From NCBI GenBank assembly GCA_016870155.1, contig VGCE01000011.1:1-42673 (forward strand): DNA of 42,673 nt. The letters are read 5' to 3'. Shown piece by piece: positions 31,265 through 39,507 of the stretch (position 1 is the stretch's first letter; each line of letters begins with the position of its first letter). Origin of the DNA: Actinomycetota bacterium (GTDB lineage Bacteria > Actinomycetota > Thermoleophilia > Miltoncostaeales > Miltoncostaeaceae). The notes under the pieces are model-generated. The model was not told the DNA's origin. It did not search any database and worked only from the letters and a program-made list of their open reading frames with translations. The position numbers and the translations under genes are program-made.

Positions 31265-31606
31265 TCAGGTTGCTTCATCCCCGGTCGGCACGGCTGCATC
31301 GTCCGCCAGCATGGGGAACGCGGCCACGGCGTCGTGCGCGGTGTCCTCGCCTGCCTTCTCCGCGCGCGCGGCCCGCACCTCGGCCAGGCGCGACTCCACC
31401 TCGGCGATCTCGGGGGCGAGCGCCTCGGAGGTGAGATCACCTTCCAGGGCAAGGTCGTACGCGCGGGCGCCCAGGGCCGCCAGGGCCTGGCGGTGCCGGC
31501 GCTCGAGCACGCGCTTCTGCCCCTCGATCCGCGCGCGGTGAAGCGACCCGCGCATGTCGTGGGCCACGCGTCCCGCCGTGCTGGTGACCGATCGGATGAC
31601 GGACAT
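31265..31606 (-). CDS. Helical coiled-coil protein, unknown
   Basis: A 113-residue mostly helical protein starting MSVIRSVTSTAGRVAHDMRG, with a basic middle (RIEGQKRVLERRHRQAL) and an acidic coiled-coil segment (EIAEVESRLAEVRAARAEKA). ATG 31606 has TACGCT (31613-31618, minus strand) six bases upstream, so it is chosen over an upstream ATG at 31732. Divergent from the pilin-like genes. Family not recognised. Confidence 0.6.
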   Translation of the reverse strand: MSVIRSVTSTAGRVAHDMRGSLHRARIEGQKRVLERRHRQALAALGARAYDLALEGDLTSEALAPEIAEVESRLAEVRAARAEKAGEDTAHDAVAAFPMLADDAAVPTGDEAT

Positions 31607-31701
31607 GCGCCCAGCGTACAGCGGCCGGTTGTGGCAGGCAGGCGCGCCAGCCGTCACGAGGCGGCACACACGGGCGCGCCCGGCGGCCTTAGCGTCGCGG
31701 C

Positions 31702-32457
31702 ATGGCCGGGATCGCGCACAGGCGGTGGTCATCAGGGCAGGCGACGCTCGAGCACATCGGGCTGGTGCTGGTGGTCGCCCTCATGTTCGGGGCGCTCGGC
31801 ACCTGGGCCGTGCGGGGCTTCCAGCCGCCCGAGGCGCCGCCGCCGGTGATCGAGCGCGTGGCGGCCCCGCTGTTCGGCGGGCTCGCCACCGGAGCGCCCG
31901 CCACGGATGGGGCGTCGGCGGGCACCGCTGCCGGTGCCGATGCCCGTACCGCTGTATCAGACGCCGTGAGCCAGGGCGGGGGCGCCGTGGCGCTCCCGGC
32001 GGGCATGCGTTCCATGGCGCGCGCCATGGAGCGCGCGGCCGGTGCCATGACCAGCGCGGCGGGCGAGGGGGAATCCGGCGTCCCTGCGCGCGGCGAGCAC
32101 AGCGTGGTGCGGCGCATCTGGGATGGCGTCCTGTGGTGGGGCGCGCTCAACGTGGACGGGCAGATCGAGGCCGGCAAGGGGTTCCTCGAGCAGATCGGCG
32201 TGCGAGCCGAGGACCTGGTGAAGGACCCGGTCAAGACCGTCGAGGGCGCCATCGATCGGCTCTCGCGGCCGCCGGTCACGAGCACCGCTGATCGCGTGGC
32301 CAACATCGTGCGGGCGCTGTCGGGCATCGGCGACCGGCCGTTTCGCGAGTCGTTCCTCGGCATCTCGCGCGACCTCGGCGGGCTCGGCGCCGACTGGCTC
32401 ATCGCGAAGTTCGCCCGGGGCGCGGGAGAGGTGCTCGGGGAGTTGCTGGGCGGGTGA
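31702..32457 (+). CDS. Pilin-like protein with GQxTLE signature, long form
   Basis: A 251-residue protein whose N-terminus MAGIAHRRWSSGQATLEHI leads into a hydrophobic helix (about 19-40). This is the class III/Tad-like pilin arrangement: short basic leader, small residue plus Gln, then Thr-Leu-Glu with Glu at position 5 of the mature segment. The mature part is long, Ala/Gly-rich (50-130) with helical segments AMERAAGAMTSAAG and DPVKTVEGAIDRLSR. ATG 31702 lies six bases after TAGCGT (31690-31695). The stop overlaps the next pilin-like gene. A Tad assembly apparatus or prepilin peptidase is not in the window. Confidence 0.7.
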   Translation: MAGIAHRRWSSGQATLEHIGLVLVVALMFGALGTWAVRGFQPPEAPPPVIERVAAPLFGGLATGAPATDGASAGTAAGADARTAVSDAVSQGGGAVALPAGMRSMARAMERAAGAMTSAAGEGESGVPARGEHSVVRRIWDGVLWWGALNVDGQIEAGKGFLEQIGVRAEDLVKDPVKTVEGAIDRLSRPPVTSTADRVANIVRALSGIGDRPFRESFLGISRDLGGLGADWLIAKFARGAGEVLGELLGG

Positions 32458-32714
32458 AAACCATCGGAGCAAGGGGGTTGGACGTGATTGATGTGCTTTC
32501 GGCGCGCGTGCACGCATGGGCGGTGCACGCCTGGTGGCGGACGCGGGATGCCCGCGGGCAGGGCACGGTGGAGTACGTGGGGATGGTGGTGATGGTGACG
32601 CTGCTGGTGGCCGCGGTGGCCGTGGCGGCGAAGGGCTGGGCGCCGGATATCGGCAACGCCCTGAAGAAGGCGCTCACCGGCGCGATGAACCACCTCACGG
32701 ACGGCTTCGGATGA
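32454..32714 (+). CDS. Pilin-like protein with GQGTVEY signature, short form
   Basis: An 86-residue protein with a longer leader (MKTIGARGLDVIDVLSARVH, then TRDARGQGTVEYVG) followed by a hydrophobic helix GMVVMVTLLVAAVAVAAKGW and a short amphipathic tail. The GQGTVEYVG stretch is nearly identical in layout to the upstream protein's GQATLEHIG. GTG 32454 overlaps the upstream TGA by four bases (GTGA), so the two are translationally coupled. Size and helix match Flp/TadE-type pilins. It is followed by a convergent dehydrogenase gene. Confidence 0.72.
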   Translation: MKTIGARGLDVIDVLSARVHAWAVHAWWRTRDARGQGTVEYVGMVVMVTLLVAAVAVAAKGWAPDIGNALKKALTGAMNHLTDGFG

Positions 32715-32753
32715 TCGCGGGGCGCCGCGGTGGCACCCCGGGGCCCGTGGCCC

Positions 32754-33749
32754 CTACGGGATGATCACCGCGGCGCCCTCCACCTCACCGGTCGCGATGC
32801 GCTGCAGGGCGCGATTGGCATCGGGCAGGGCATGCTCCTCCACGGTGGTGACCACGGGTATCGTCGCCGCGAGGTCGAGGTAGTCGAGGGCGTCCTGCCG
32901 CGTGACGTTGGCCACCGACCGGATGGAGCGCTCCCACCAGAGATCGGAGTAGTCCATCTCGGGCAGGCGGTCGAGATGGATGGCGTTGATGGCCACGGTA
33001 CCGCCGCGGTCGAGCGCGCGCACGGCGTGGACCACCACCTCTCCCGCTGGCGCGAACGTGACCGCCAGGTCGAGCGCGAACGGCGGCGGCTCGTGGTACC
33101 CGCCGGCCCAGTCGGCGCCCATTGACAGCGCCCGCGCCTGCTCGGCGCCGGATCGCGTGGCCACGGCGATGCGGCATCCCATGTGACGGGCCACCTGGAT
33201 GGCCTGCAGGGCGCTGGCGCCGAAGCCGAAGAGGCCCACGCGCGCGCCGGGTGTGATGCCGGCCACCCGCAGCGCCCGGAACCCGATGACCCCGCCGCAC
33301 AGCAGCGGGGCGAGGTCGCGGTCGGCGGGCCCCTCGGGCAGGGGCACCACCACGTCGGCGCGTGCCGACACCAGCTCCGCGAACCCTCCGTGGCGGTCCC
33401 AGCCGGTGAACGTCGCCTGCTGGCAGAGGTTCTCGCGCCCCGACGCACAGAACGCGCACTCGCCGCAGGTACCCGCGAGCCATGTGAGACCCGCGCGATC
33501 GCCCTCGGTCCAGTCGTCCACCCCCGGCCCGACTGCCTCGATGCGCCCTGCCACCTGATGCCCGGGGATTATCGGTGGCATGCGCAGCCCAAGGTCGCCC
33601 TCGCAGATCTGCAGGTCGGTGCGGCACGCCGCGCACGCGCCCACGCGGATCAGCACCTCGCCCGGCCCTGGCACCGGGTCGGGGAAGGCCGCGAAGCGCA
33701 GGGGCTGGGCGTGGATGCTCGAGCTCGCCGTCAGCACCATCGCGCGCAT
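32754..33749 (-). CDS. Zinc-dependent alcohol dehydrogenase
   Basis: A 331-residue medium-chain dehydrogenase. Catalytic zinc ligands include Cys42 (ACAACRTDLQ) and His64 with the following Gln (PGHQVAG; the family usually has GHE). The structural zinc loop has Cys95, Cys98, Cys101 and Cys109 (TCGECAFCASGRENLC). The nucleotide-binding fold has GLFGFGASALQAIQVA, a variant of the usual GxGxxG. Likely oxidises primary alcohols or reduces aldehydes with NAD(P). ATG 33749 is preferred over ATG 33767, which would add six residues and extend into the divergent gene's start. Conservation suggests the YhdH/AdhA (adhP-like) group; substrate is unknown. Confidence 0.92.
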   Translation of the reverse strand: MRAMVLTASSSIHAQPLRFAAFPDPVPGPGEVLIRVGACAACRTDLQICEGDLGLRMPPIIPGHQVAGRIEAVGPGVDDWTEGDRAGLTWLAGTCGECAFCASGRENLCQQATFTGWDRHGGFAELVSARADVVVPLPEGPADRDLAPLLCGGVIGFRALRVAGITPGARVGLFGFGASALQAIQVARHMGCRIAVATRSGAEQARALSMGADWAGGYHEPPPFALDLAVTFAPAGEVVVHAVRALDRGGTVAINAIHLDRLPEMDYSDLWWERSIRSVANVTRQDALDYLDLAATIPVVTTVEEHALPDANRALQRIATGEVEGAAVIIP

Positions 33750-33760
33750 ATGCTCAGAGC

Positions 33761-34261
33761 GTGGCACGAATCGAGGTGATCCGCGCGCCCGATGCCCCGC
33801 TGGGCGCGGGCGACCCCACGCGCCGCCATGCGCTGCGCGTCGGGGACCTGCAGGTGCTGCCCGGGCTCACGCGTCCCGAGGCCGAGTCGGCAGCGGCATG
33901 GATGCCCTCGGTGCCCGAGGCCGATCGGCACCTGGCCCTTGCCGAGGTGGCCCTGCCCGTGCTGCTCAGTGATGGCGCGGGGCCCTACCTGCTGGGTTCC
34001 GACGGTGCCCTCGTGCTGGTGCTGGGCGCCCACCCGTGCATGCCGCACGCGCACCTGGCAATGGGCGCGCCATTACCCCTGCATGCGGTGGGGGTGGTGT
34101 GTTCGAGGCCTGTGGGCGGGTGGATCTGGTTGGCCCGGGCGCAGGTGCCCGACCACCAGCGCGTCGCCGCGCTCGACGGGCTCGAGGCCGTGGCCGATGC
34201 CACGGGGCTCGGCGCCTGGGCCGCGGAGTGGGCCGGGGTCATCCCTGCGAATGGCTTGTGA
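33761..34261 (+). CDS. Hypothetical protein, 166 residues
   Basis: A 166-residue protein of alternating hydrophobic and Pro/Gly segments (IEVIRAPDAPLGAGDPTRRH; LPVLLSDGAGPYLLGSDGALVLVLGAHP; AVGVVCSRPVGGWIWLARAQVPDHQRVAALDG) suggesting a beta-rich soluble domain. No motif was recognised and no signal peptide is present. GTG 33761 has TATGCT (33749-33754) six bases upstream; this box overlaps the start codon of the divergent dehydrogenase. The TGA overlaps the next gene by four bases (GTGA). Confidence 0.6.
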   Translation: MARIEVIRAPDAPLGAGDPTRRHALRVGDLQVLPGLTRPEAESAAAWMPSVPEADRHLALAEVALPVLLSDGAGPYLLGSDGALVLVLGAHPCMPHAHLAMGAPLPLHAVGVVCSRPVGGWIWLARAQVPDHQRVAALDGLEAVADATGLGAWAAEWAGVIPANGL

Positions 34262-34560
34262 GCGGTTACGTGATCCGCTTCATGGCGGTGAACCCCGACG
34301 ACCTCGACGCCGCTGCGGCGCAGCGCATCGAGGGCGCCGCGCAGGTGATTCCGGGCACGCGCCTGCGCGGCCGCGTGCTGGTGGACCCCCTCACGCGCCG
34401 CATCGAGGCCGATTTCGCCATCGAGGTGGCGCAGGCCATGGCCGAGGCCGCGCGTGATGGCGGCAGGCCGGCCACGGAGATCCTGCTGGCCGCGCGCATG
34501 CTCGAGGCCCGGCTCGTGGAGGGAAGCGCGCGCATGGGGGACCCCCACAGCACGGACTGA
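34258..34560 (+). CDS. Hypothetical protein, 100 residues
   Basis: A 100-residue protein starting GTG 34258 (GTGA overlap with the previous stop, so co-translated with it). After a short beta-like start (VSGYVIRFMAV) it has helical parts (AAAAQRIEGAAQVIPG and EVAQAMAEAARDGGRP) and ends with RMGDPHSTD. It could bind its overlapping partner. Family not recognised, no cysteine or membrane helix. Confidence 0.5.
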   Translation: MSGYVIRFMAVNPDDLDAAAAQRIEGAAQVIPGTRLRGRVLVDPLTRRIEADFAIEVAQAMAEAARDGGRPATEILLAARMLEARLVEGSARMGDPHSTD

Positions 34561-34651
34561 CCCCGGGGGCGGCGGTGCATTCCGGCATGCGCACGCACCT
34601 CAAAGCACCGTTCTCCACCACAGGTGCGCCGCCGCGCGTCACAATCCCGGT

Positions 34652-36079
34652 GTGAGTCCGAGTGCGACGACCGTCATGTGGTTTCGTCGCGACCTGCGCG
34701 TGGACGACCATCCCGCGCTCGCCGCCGCCGCCGCGCGCGGTGAGGTGGTAGCCCTGTGGGTGGCCGACCCGGCGCTGCTGGGCGCCCCGCACCATCGAGC
34801 GCCCATGCGCCTGAGGTTCCTTCGCGCCTGCCTCGAGGCCGTCGACGCGGCGCTGGCCGATCGGGGCATCGGCCTGGTGGTGCGCGCGGGTGATCCCGCC
34901 GACGTGGTGCCGGCCGTCGCCCGCGAGGCCGGTGCCGACGTGGTGATGGTCACCGCGGATGTCACCCCCTACTCGCGCCGCCGCGACGCCGCCGTGGCCG
35001 ACGCCCTCGGCGCCGGCGGCATTGAGCTGGAGGCGGTCGGCGGCCCGTGGCGGGTGGAGCCGCACGACCTCGCCGGATCGAAGGGCGAGGGCTACCTGGT
35101 GTTCACCCCATTCTGGAAGGCCTGGGACCAGGTGCCCGTGGACGCCCGCATCCCACCGCCCGCGGCGCTGGCCGGCCCCGCACTGGCCTCGGAGGGGCTC
35201 GGCATGCTGCCCGATGGCGACCCTCCGCTGGCGGCGGGTCCCGACGCGGCGCGGGCCCGCCTGGAGCAGTTCATCCGCAGCGGTGCCGTGGACCGCTACG
35301 GCGACGCACGGGACATGCTCGCCGACGATGGCACCTCGCACCTCTCGGCCGACCTGCGCATGGGGGTCATCTCGCCGTCGCAGGTGGGTCGCGCCATCGG
35401 CGCCGAGACGCGCCTGAAGGCGACGCGCGTGCCGTTCTGGCGGCAGCTCGCGTGGCGCGACTTCTACGCGCACCACATGGCCCGACACCCCGAGGTGGCC
35501 GACGGGGCGCTGAAGCCCGCCTACCGCGTGATGGAGTGGGACGACGACCCCGCACTGCTGGCCGCGTGGCGCGAGGGGCGCACGGGGTTCCCCCTGTGCG
35601 ACGCCGGCATGCGCCAGATGCGCGCCACCGGCTGGATGCACAACCGCGCGCGCATGGTGGCCGCGAGCGTGCTGGTGAAGGACCTGCTCGTGGACTGGCG
35701 CCACGGCGAGGCCGAGTTCATGCGTCGCCTCGTGGACGGTGACCCCGCCAACAACAACGGCGGCTGGCAGTGGACCGCCGGCACGGGCACGGATGCCGCG
35801 CCGTACTTCCGTGTGTTCAACCCCGTGCTGCAGGCCAAGCGATTCGACCCCACCGGCGCGTACGTGCGTCGCTGGATTCCCGAGCTCGAGAATGTTCCCG
35901 ACCGCTTCATCCATGAGCCCTGGCGCATGGATGACGCAACCCAGGAGGAGGCTCGCTGCATGATCGGCCGCGACTACCCGGCCCCGGTGGTGGATCATGC
36001 GATCCGGCGCCATGAGGCCATCGCCCGCTACAAGGATGCCGACGCCCGCCATGCGGCGCGACTGGAGGCCGCGGCATGA
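34652..36079 (+). CDS. phrB: Deoxyribodipyrimidine photolyase (class I CPD type)
   Basis: Light-driven repair of UV-induced pyrimidine dimers, FAD-dependent, 475 residues. The N-terminal alpha/beta antenna domain opens with VMWFRRDLRVDDHPAL. The FAD-binding helical domain has AETRLKATRVPFWRQLAWRDFY, GWMHNRARM and the hallmark NNNGGWQWTAGTGTDAAPYF followed by RVFNPVLQAKRFDP. Trp residues for electron transfer lie in the helices. GTG 34652 follows CACAAT (34640-34645) by six bases, a leaderless-type start. The stop overlaps the next gene (ATGA); together with the third gene this forms a repair and redox operon. Confidence 0.95.
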   Translation: MSPSATTVMWFRRDLRVDDHPALAAAAARGEVVALWVADPALLGAPHHRAPMRLRFLRACLEAVDAALADRGIGLVVRAGDPADVVPAVAREAGADVVMVTADVTPYSRRRDAAVADALGAGGIELEAVGGPWRVEPHDLAGSKGEGYLVFTPFWKAWDQVPVDARIPPPAALAGPALASEGLGMLPDGDPPLAAGPDAARARLEQFIRSGAVDRYGDARDMLADDGTSHLSADLRMGVISPSQVGRAIGAETRLKATRVPFWRQLAWRDFYAHHMARHPEVADGALKPAYRVMEWDDDPALLAAWREGRTGFPLCDAGMRQMRATGWMHNRARMVAASVLVKDLLVDWRHGEAEFMRRLVDGDPANNNGGWQWTAGTGTDAAPYFRVFNPVLQAKRFDPTGAYVRRWIPELENVPDRFIHEPWRMDDATQEEARCMIGRDYPAPVVDHAIRRHEAIARYKDADARHAARLEAAA

Positions 36080-37548
36080 GCCGGCGCGTGCTCGTCACCG
36101 GCGCCACCGGGTACGTGGGCGGCAGGCTGCTGCACCGCCTCGAGCGGCGCGGCGACGACATCACCTGCCTGGCGCGCACCCCGGATAACCTCGAGGCGCG
36201 GTGCCTGCCCACCACGCGCATCGTGAAGGGCGACGTGACCTCGGGCGAGGGCCTCGACGAGGCCATGGCCGGCGTGGAGGTGGCGTACTTCCTCGTGCAC
36301 TCGATGGGGGCGGCGGGCAACTACCACCGCGCCGAGCGCGAGTCGGCCCGCAACTTCGCCGCCGCCGCCGAGCGCGCGGGGGTGAAGCGCATCGTGTACC
36401 TGGGAGCGCTGGGGCGGGGCAAGCACAGGTCGAAGCACCTCGAGAGCCGTCAGGAGGTCGGGCGCATCCTGCGGTCGGGCTCGGTGCCCACCATCGAGTT
36501 CCGCTCATCGGTGATCATCGGATCGGGCAGCCTGTCCTTCGAGATGGTGCGCGCCCTCGTGGACCGCCTGCCGCTCATGGTGTGGCCCAAGTGGGTAGAT
36601 ACGCCGACGCAGCCCATCGGGGTAGAGGACGTGATCGACTACCTCGCGGAGGCCTCGGAGATCCCGCTTGAGGAGAGCGTGGTCGTGGAGATCGGCGGCA
36701 CCGACCAGGTGTCGTATGGACAGCTGCTCATCGAGTACGGACGCGCGCGAGGACTGAGGCGCTTCTTCATCCGCGTGCCGGTGCTCACCCCACGGTTGTC
36801 GAGCCTGTGGCTGGGGCTCGTGACGCCTGTCTACGCGCGCGTGGGTCGCCAGCTGGTGGACGGCCTGCGTGCCGAGACCATCGTGACCAACGACACCGCC
36901 GAGCGGCTGTTCTCGGTGCGGCCCATGGGCATGCGCGAGCAGATCGACCGGGCGCTGGCCAACGAGGACCGGGAGTTCGCAGAGACCAAGTGGTCGGATG
37001 CCGTGTCGTCGCGCGGTCAGTCGCGCATGCGCTGGGGCGGTGCCCGCAAGGGCACGCGGCTGGTGGACTCGCGCTCGGCATTCGTGCCGGTGCCCGCCGA
37101 GGTGGCATTCCGTCCCATCCAGCGCATCGGCGGGGACAACGGCTGGTACCACGCCGACTGGATGTGGGACGTTCGCGGGGCCGTCGACCTGCCCTTCGGG
37201 GGAGCGGGAACCCGGCGTGGGCGACGTGACCCGGACCACGTGGTGGTGGGGGACACCGTGGACTTCTGGCGCGTGGAGGAGGTTGAGCCCAGCCACCTGC
37301 TGAGGATGAAGGCCGAGATGGCCCTGCCCGGGCGCGCGTGGCTGCAGTACGAGGTGCGCGAGGTGCCATCGGGCTCGATGATCCACCAGACGGCGCTCTT
37401 CGACCCGGTCGGCCTGCTCGGCCGGGCGTACTGGTATGCCATGTGGCCATTCCACCAGTACGTGTTCGGCGGCACCCTGCGCAGCATCTGCCGCCTCGCT
37501 CGCGAGGAGGATCACGCGGCGCGTCACGAGGTCGCGGCCGCCCGTTGA
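36076..37548 (+). CDS. NAD(P)-binding SDR with C-terminal DUF2867 domain
   Basis: A 490-residue two-domain protein. Residues 1-290 are an extended/atypical SDR with VTGATGYVGGRLLHRL, an Asp/Arg-rich second strand, and VYLGALG instead of the usual YxxxK site; the remainder (about 300-475) matches the DUF2867 layout with a helix-grip-like fold (WYHADWMWDVRGAVD, GDTVDFWRVEEVEP, FDPVGLLGRAYWYAMWPFH). The family's role is unknown. ATG 36076 overlaps the photolyase stop by four bases, and its own TGA overlaps the next start, so it is the central gene of a coupled three-gene operon. The loss of the catalytic Tyr motif points to a binding or reductase role other than a classical dehydrogenase. Confidence 0.88.
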   Translation: MSRRVLVTGATGYVGGRLLHRLERRGDDITCLARTPDNLEARCLPTTRIVKGDVTSGEGLDEAMAGVEVAYFLVHSMGAAGNYHRAERESARNFAAAAERAGVKRIVYLGALGRGKHRSKHLESRQEVGRILRSGSVPTIEFRSSVIIGSGSLSFEMVRALVDRLPLMVWPKWVDTPTQPIGVEDVIDYLAEASEIPLEESVVVEIGGTDQVSYGQLLIEYGRARGLRRFFIRVPVLTPRLSSLWLGLVTPVYARVGRQLVDGLRAETIVTNDTAERLFSVRPMGMREQIDRALANEDREFAETKWSDAVSSRGQSRMRWGGARKGTRLVDSRSAFVPVPAEVAFRPIQRIGGDNGWYHADWMWDVRGAVDLPFGGAGTRRGRRDPDHVVVGDTVDFWRVEEVEPSHLLRMKAEMALPGRAWLQYEVREVPSGSMIHQTALFDPVGLLGRAYWYAMWPFHQYVFGGTLRSICRLAREEDHAARHEVAAAR

Positions 37549-38522
37549 GGATCGCCGTCATCGGTGCGGGAATCGCCGGCCTGGTGGCGGCGCGCGACCT
37601 GGTGGACGCCGGTCACGAGGTGGTGGTGTTCGAGAAGAGCCGCGGGCTGGGCGGCCGCATGGCAGCCCGTCGCGCCGAGGGCGACGCGGTAGTGGATCAC
37701 GGCCTGCCGGTGCTCGACGTGCCGAGGGGTGGCGTGTTGGCCGGTTTCGTGGTGGACCTCGCGACCGACGACCTGGTGGATGTGACGGCCCCGGGCGAGC
37801 CGGTGCCGGGCAGGTCCAGCGATGGCGCCCCGCAACTCGCGTGGGTGTCCGGCATGACGCGCCTGCCCAAGGCCATGGCCCACGGGCTCGAGGTGGTGGG
37901 CGCCACGCGCGTGGCGGCGATTCGCGCCGATGGCGACATGCTCGAGGTCGCCCAGGACCAGGGCAACACGCTCGGCACATACGACTGGGTGGTGGTCACC
38001 GCCCCCGGCGCGCAGGCTGCCGACCTGCTCGACCACAGCCCGCGTGGCGCCGTGCGCGCGGCAGACATGCGCGCGGTGCCCTACGACATGGCCGTCATGG
38101 TGCTGGCCGGCGTGGCCGTTGGTCCACCCGAGTGGTTCGCGCACCACCCGCTCACCGGGCCCATCGCATACATCACCAACGAGGCCGCGAAGGATCGCCC
38201 GCCGGTGGACGGCGTGGCATCGTTCGTGGTCCGCCTCGGCAGCGACGTGAGCGAGGACCTCGTGGAGGCATCCGACGCGGCGGTGCTCGCCGAGGCGCTG
38301 CCCGCCCTGGCGAAGGTGCTCGGAAAGCCCGCCGCCAAGCCTGACTGGACCGAGGTGAAGCGCTGGCGCTATTCCACCACGCGCGATCGCCTCGACCAGC
38401 AGGCGCTCAACCCCGAGGGCACCCGCGTGCTGGTGGCGGGGGACGCAGTGGCCGCGGGCCCGCGCATGGAGGACGTCGCGGCCACCGGTCGGTGGGCCGC
38501 CCGCCGCATCCTGGGCTCCTAG
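37545..38522 (+). CDS. Renalase-like NAD(P)/FAD-dependent oxidoreductase
   Basis: A 325-residue flavoprotein of the renalase/COG3380 group. IAVIGAGIAGLVAARDL is the FAD-binding GxGxxG; VVVFEKSRGLGGRMAARRAE is the characteristic follow-up; RVLVAGDAVAAGPRMEDVAATG near the end is the second FAD contact. Bacterial renalases oxidise dihydro-isomers of NAD(P)H; others are unassigned. TTG 37545 overlaps the TGA of the preceding gene by four bases (TTGA), and its stop TAG shares CTAG 38519-38522 with the convergent gene. In the photolyase operon it could handle damaged or photo-oxidised nicotinamide cofactors; this is inference. Confidence 0.88.
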   Translation: MRIAVIGAGIAGLVAARDLVDAGHEVVVFEKSRGLGGRMAARRAEGDAVVDHGLPVLDVPRGGVLAGFVVDLATDDLVDVTAPGEPVPGRSSDGAPQLAWVSGMTRLPKAMAHGLEVVGATRVAAIRADGDMLEVAQDQGNTLGTYDWVVVTAPGAQAADLLDHSPRGAVRAADMRAVPYDMAVMVLAGVAVGPPEWFAHHPLTGPIAYITNEAAKDRPPVDGVASFVVRLGSDVSEDLVEASDAAVLAEALPALAKVLGKPAAKPDWTEVKRWRYSTTRDRLDQQALNPEGTRVLVAGDAVAAGPRMEDVAATGRWAARRILGS

Positions 38523-39253
38523 GCCTGCTCGTCCTCCGGGACGACCTCCACCTCGGCCACCTCGATCACCTCATCCACCTCCACCGCGCCGTCGGCGGCC
38601 TCGGTGATGTCCACGGTGTCTGCGACCTCCACGATGTCGATGCCCTCCCGGGTGACCACGGCCTGCATCACATCGACCGTATCGGTCACCTCGATACCCT
38701 CGTCGGTCTCGACGACGGTGACCACCTCGGTGACATCCGTGATGATCGTGGCGTCTGGGGTCTCGGTGACCTCGATGGCCTCGTCCACCTCGACCTCGGC
38801 GACGATCACCTCGGGGCCGGCACCCGCGGGCACCGCGACGTCCTTCTTCCTGCGCGGGGTCGGGGCCCGCTTGGGCTTCGGCGGCTCGGCGGGAACCGCG
38901 CGGCTGGCCTCGCGGCGGGCCAGCATGTCGCGTGCCTCGCGCAGTTTGCGCACGCGCTTGCGGCTTTCCACGGCACGGGCCTGGGCCGCGGCCTTGCCCT
39001 CGAGCGCCGCGTCGTACTCGGCGCGGATCTCCGGATCGTTCACCAGGGCGCGCTCGGCCCATGCGAGCCAGTGCAGCTCGGCCTCGCGGTCGCGGTGCTT
39101 CATGGGGGTCTCCTCGACCCACTCGGTGCGACGCGCGATGGCAGCCCGGATATCGTCGTCGCCGGCGTCCCGGGGGACATCAAGCATCTCGTAGAGATCA
39201 CGCTCCATGAGCGCCTGCAGCAGCGCTGCGCGCTTGGGGTCAATCGTTGCCAT
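38519..39253 (-). CDS. Degenerate J-domain-like protein with long acidic valine-rich tail
   Basis: A 244-residue protein. Residues 19-90 resemble a J-domain: DLYEMLDVPRDAGDDDIRAA matches helix I-II and ALVNDPEIRAEYDAAL matches the end of helix III and helix IV. The HPD tripeptide that activates DnaK is absent. A basic linker (RKRVRKLREARDMLA, KPKRAPTPRRKK) leads to a tail from 140 on made of Val/Glu/Asp/Thr runs (IVAEVEVDEAIEVTET; VVTVVETDEGIEVTDT) with internal repetition. ATG 39253 has GGAG and a TAGCGT box at 39284-39289 upstream. Tail charge and repeats suggest an anchoring, assembly or binding role. Confidence 0.7.
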   Translation of the reverse strand: MATIDPKRAALLQALMERDLYEMLDVPRDAGDDDIRAAIARRTEWVEETPMKHRDREAELHWLAWAERALVNDPEIRAEYDAALEGKAAAQARAVESRKRVRKLREARDMLARREASRAVPAEPPKPKRAPTPRRKKDVAVPAGAGPEVIVAEVEVDEAIEVTETPDATIITDVTEVVTVVETDEGIEVTDTVDVMQAVVTREGIDIVEVADTVDITEAADGAVEVDEVIEVAEVEVVPEDEQA

Positions 39254-39507
39254 GCTCGCTCCTAGACCCTCGTCGTGGACGACACGCTAGCGGCTGGGGC
39301 CGTGCCGATCACGACGCGCGCGCCCTTCGTGGCGATGGCCGCGCCGGCGAGGCACGCGGCCGGGGCGCGACGGGTGGTGCTGATGGTCCATGCCACGGTG
39401 TGGTGTCCCCCGGTCGATTCCGGGGCGGCATGCTAGGTGAGCCGACCGGCGGCGGGTCCGGCTCCGGGCGGAACGTCCCGGCCGGAGCATTGCCGCCGTG
39501 GCCGGTT
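39254..39507. other. Intergenic region between the J-like and MFS genes
   Basis: About 250 bases. It holds the promoter-like TAGCGT (39284-39289, minus strand) with a short leader for the J-like gene, and a possible terminator hairpin for the transporter at 39461-39488. A 44-codon minus-strand frame from GTG near 39390 overlaps this region but has no ribosome-binding site. Nothing else is seen. Confidence 0.4.
39461..39488 (-). terminator. Hairpin after the MFS gene
   Basis: GCTCCGG (39461-39467) pairs with CCGGAGC (39482-39488); the loop can form a second weaker stem. It lies about 20 bases after the MFS stop on the minus strand. No U tract. Confidence 0.4.

Noticed and set aside
34391-36052. 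Minus-strand frame of 553 codons opposite the photolyase
   Set aside because: Photolyase motifs on the plus strand are unambiguous; the antisense frame is His/Arg/Gly-rich without motifs.
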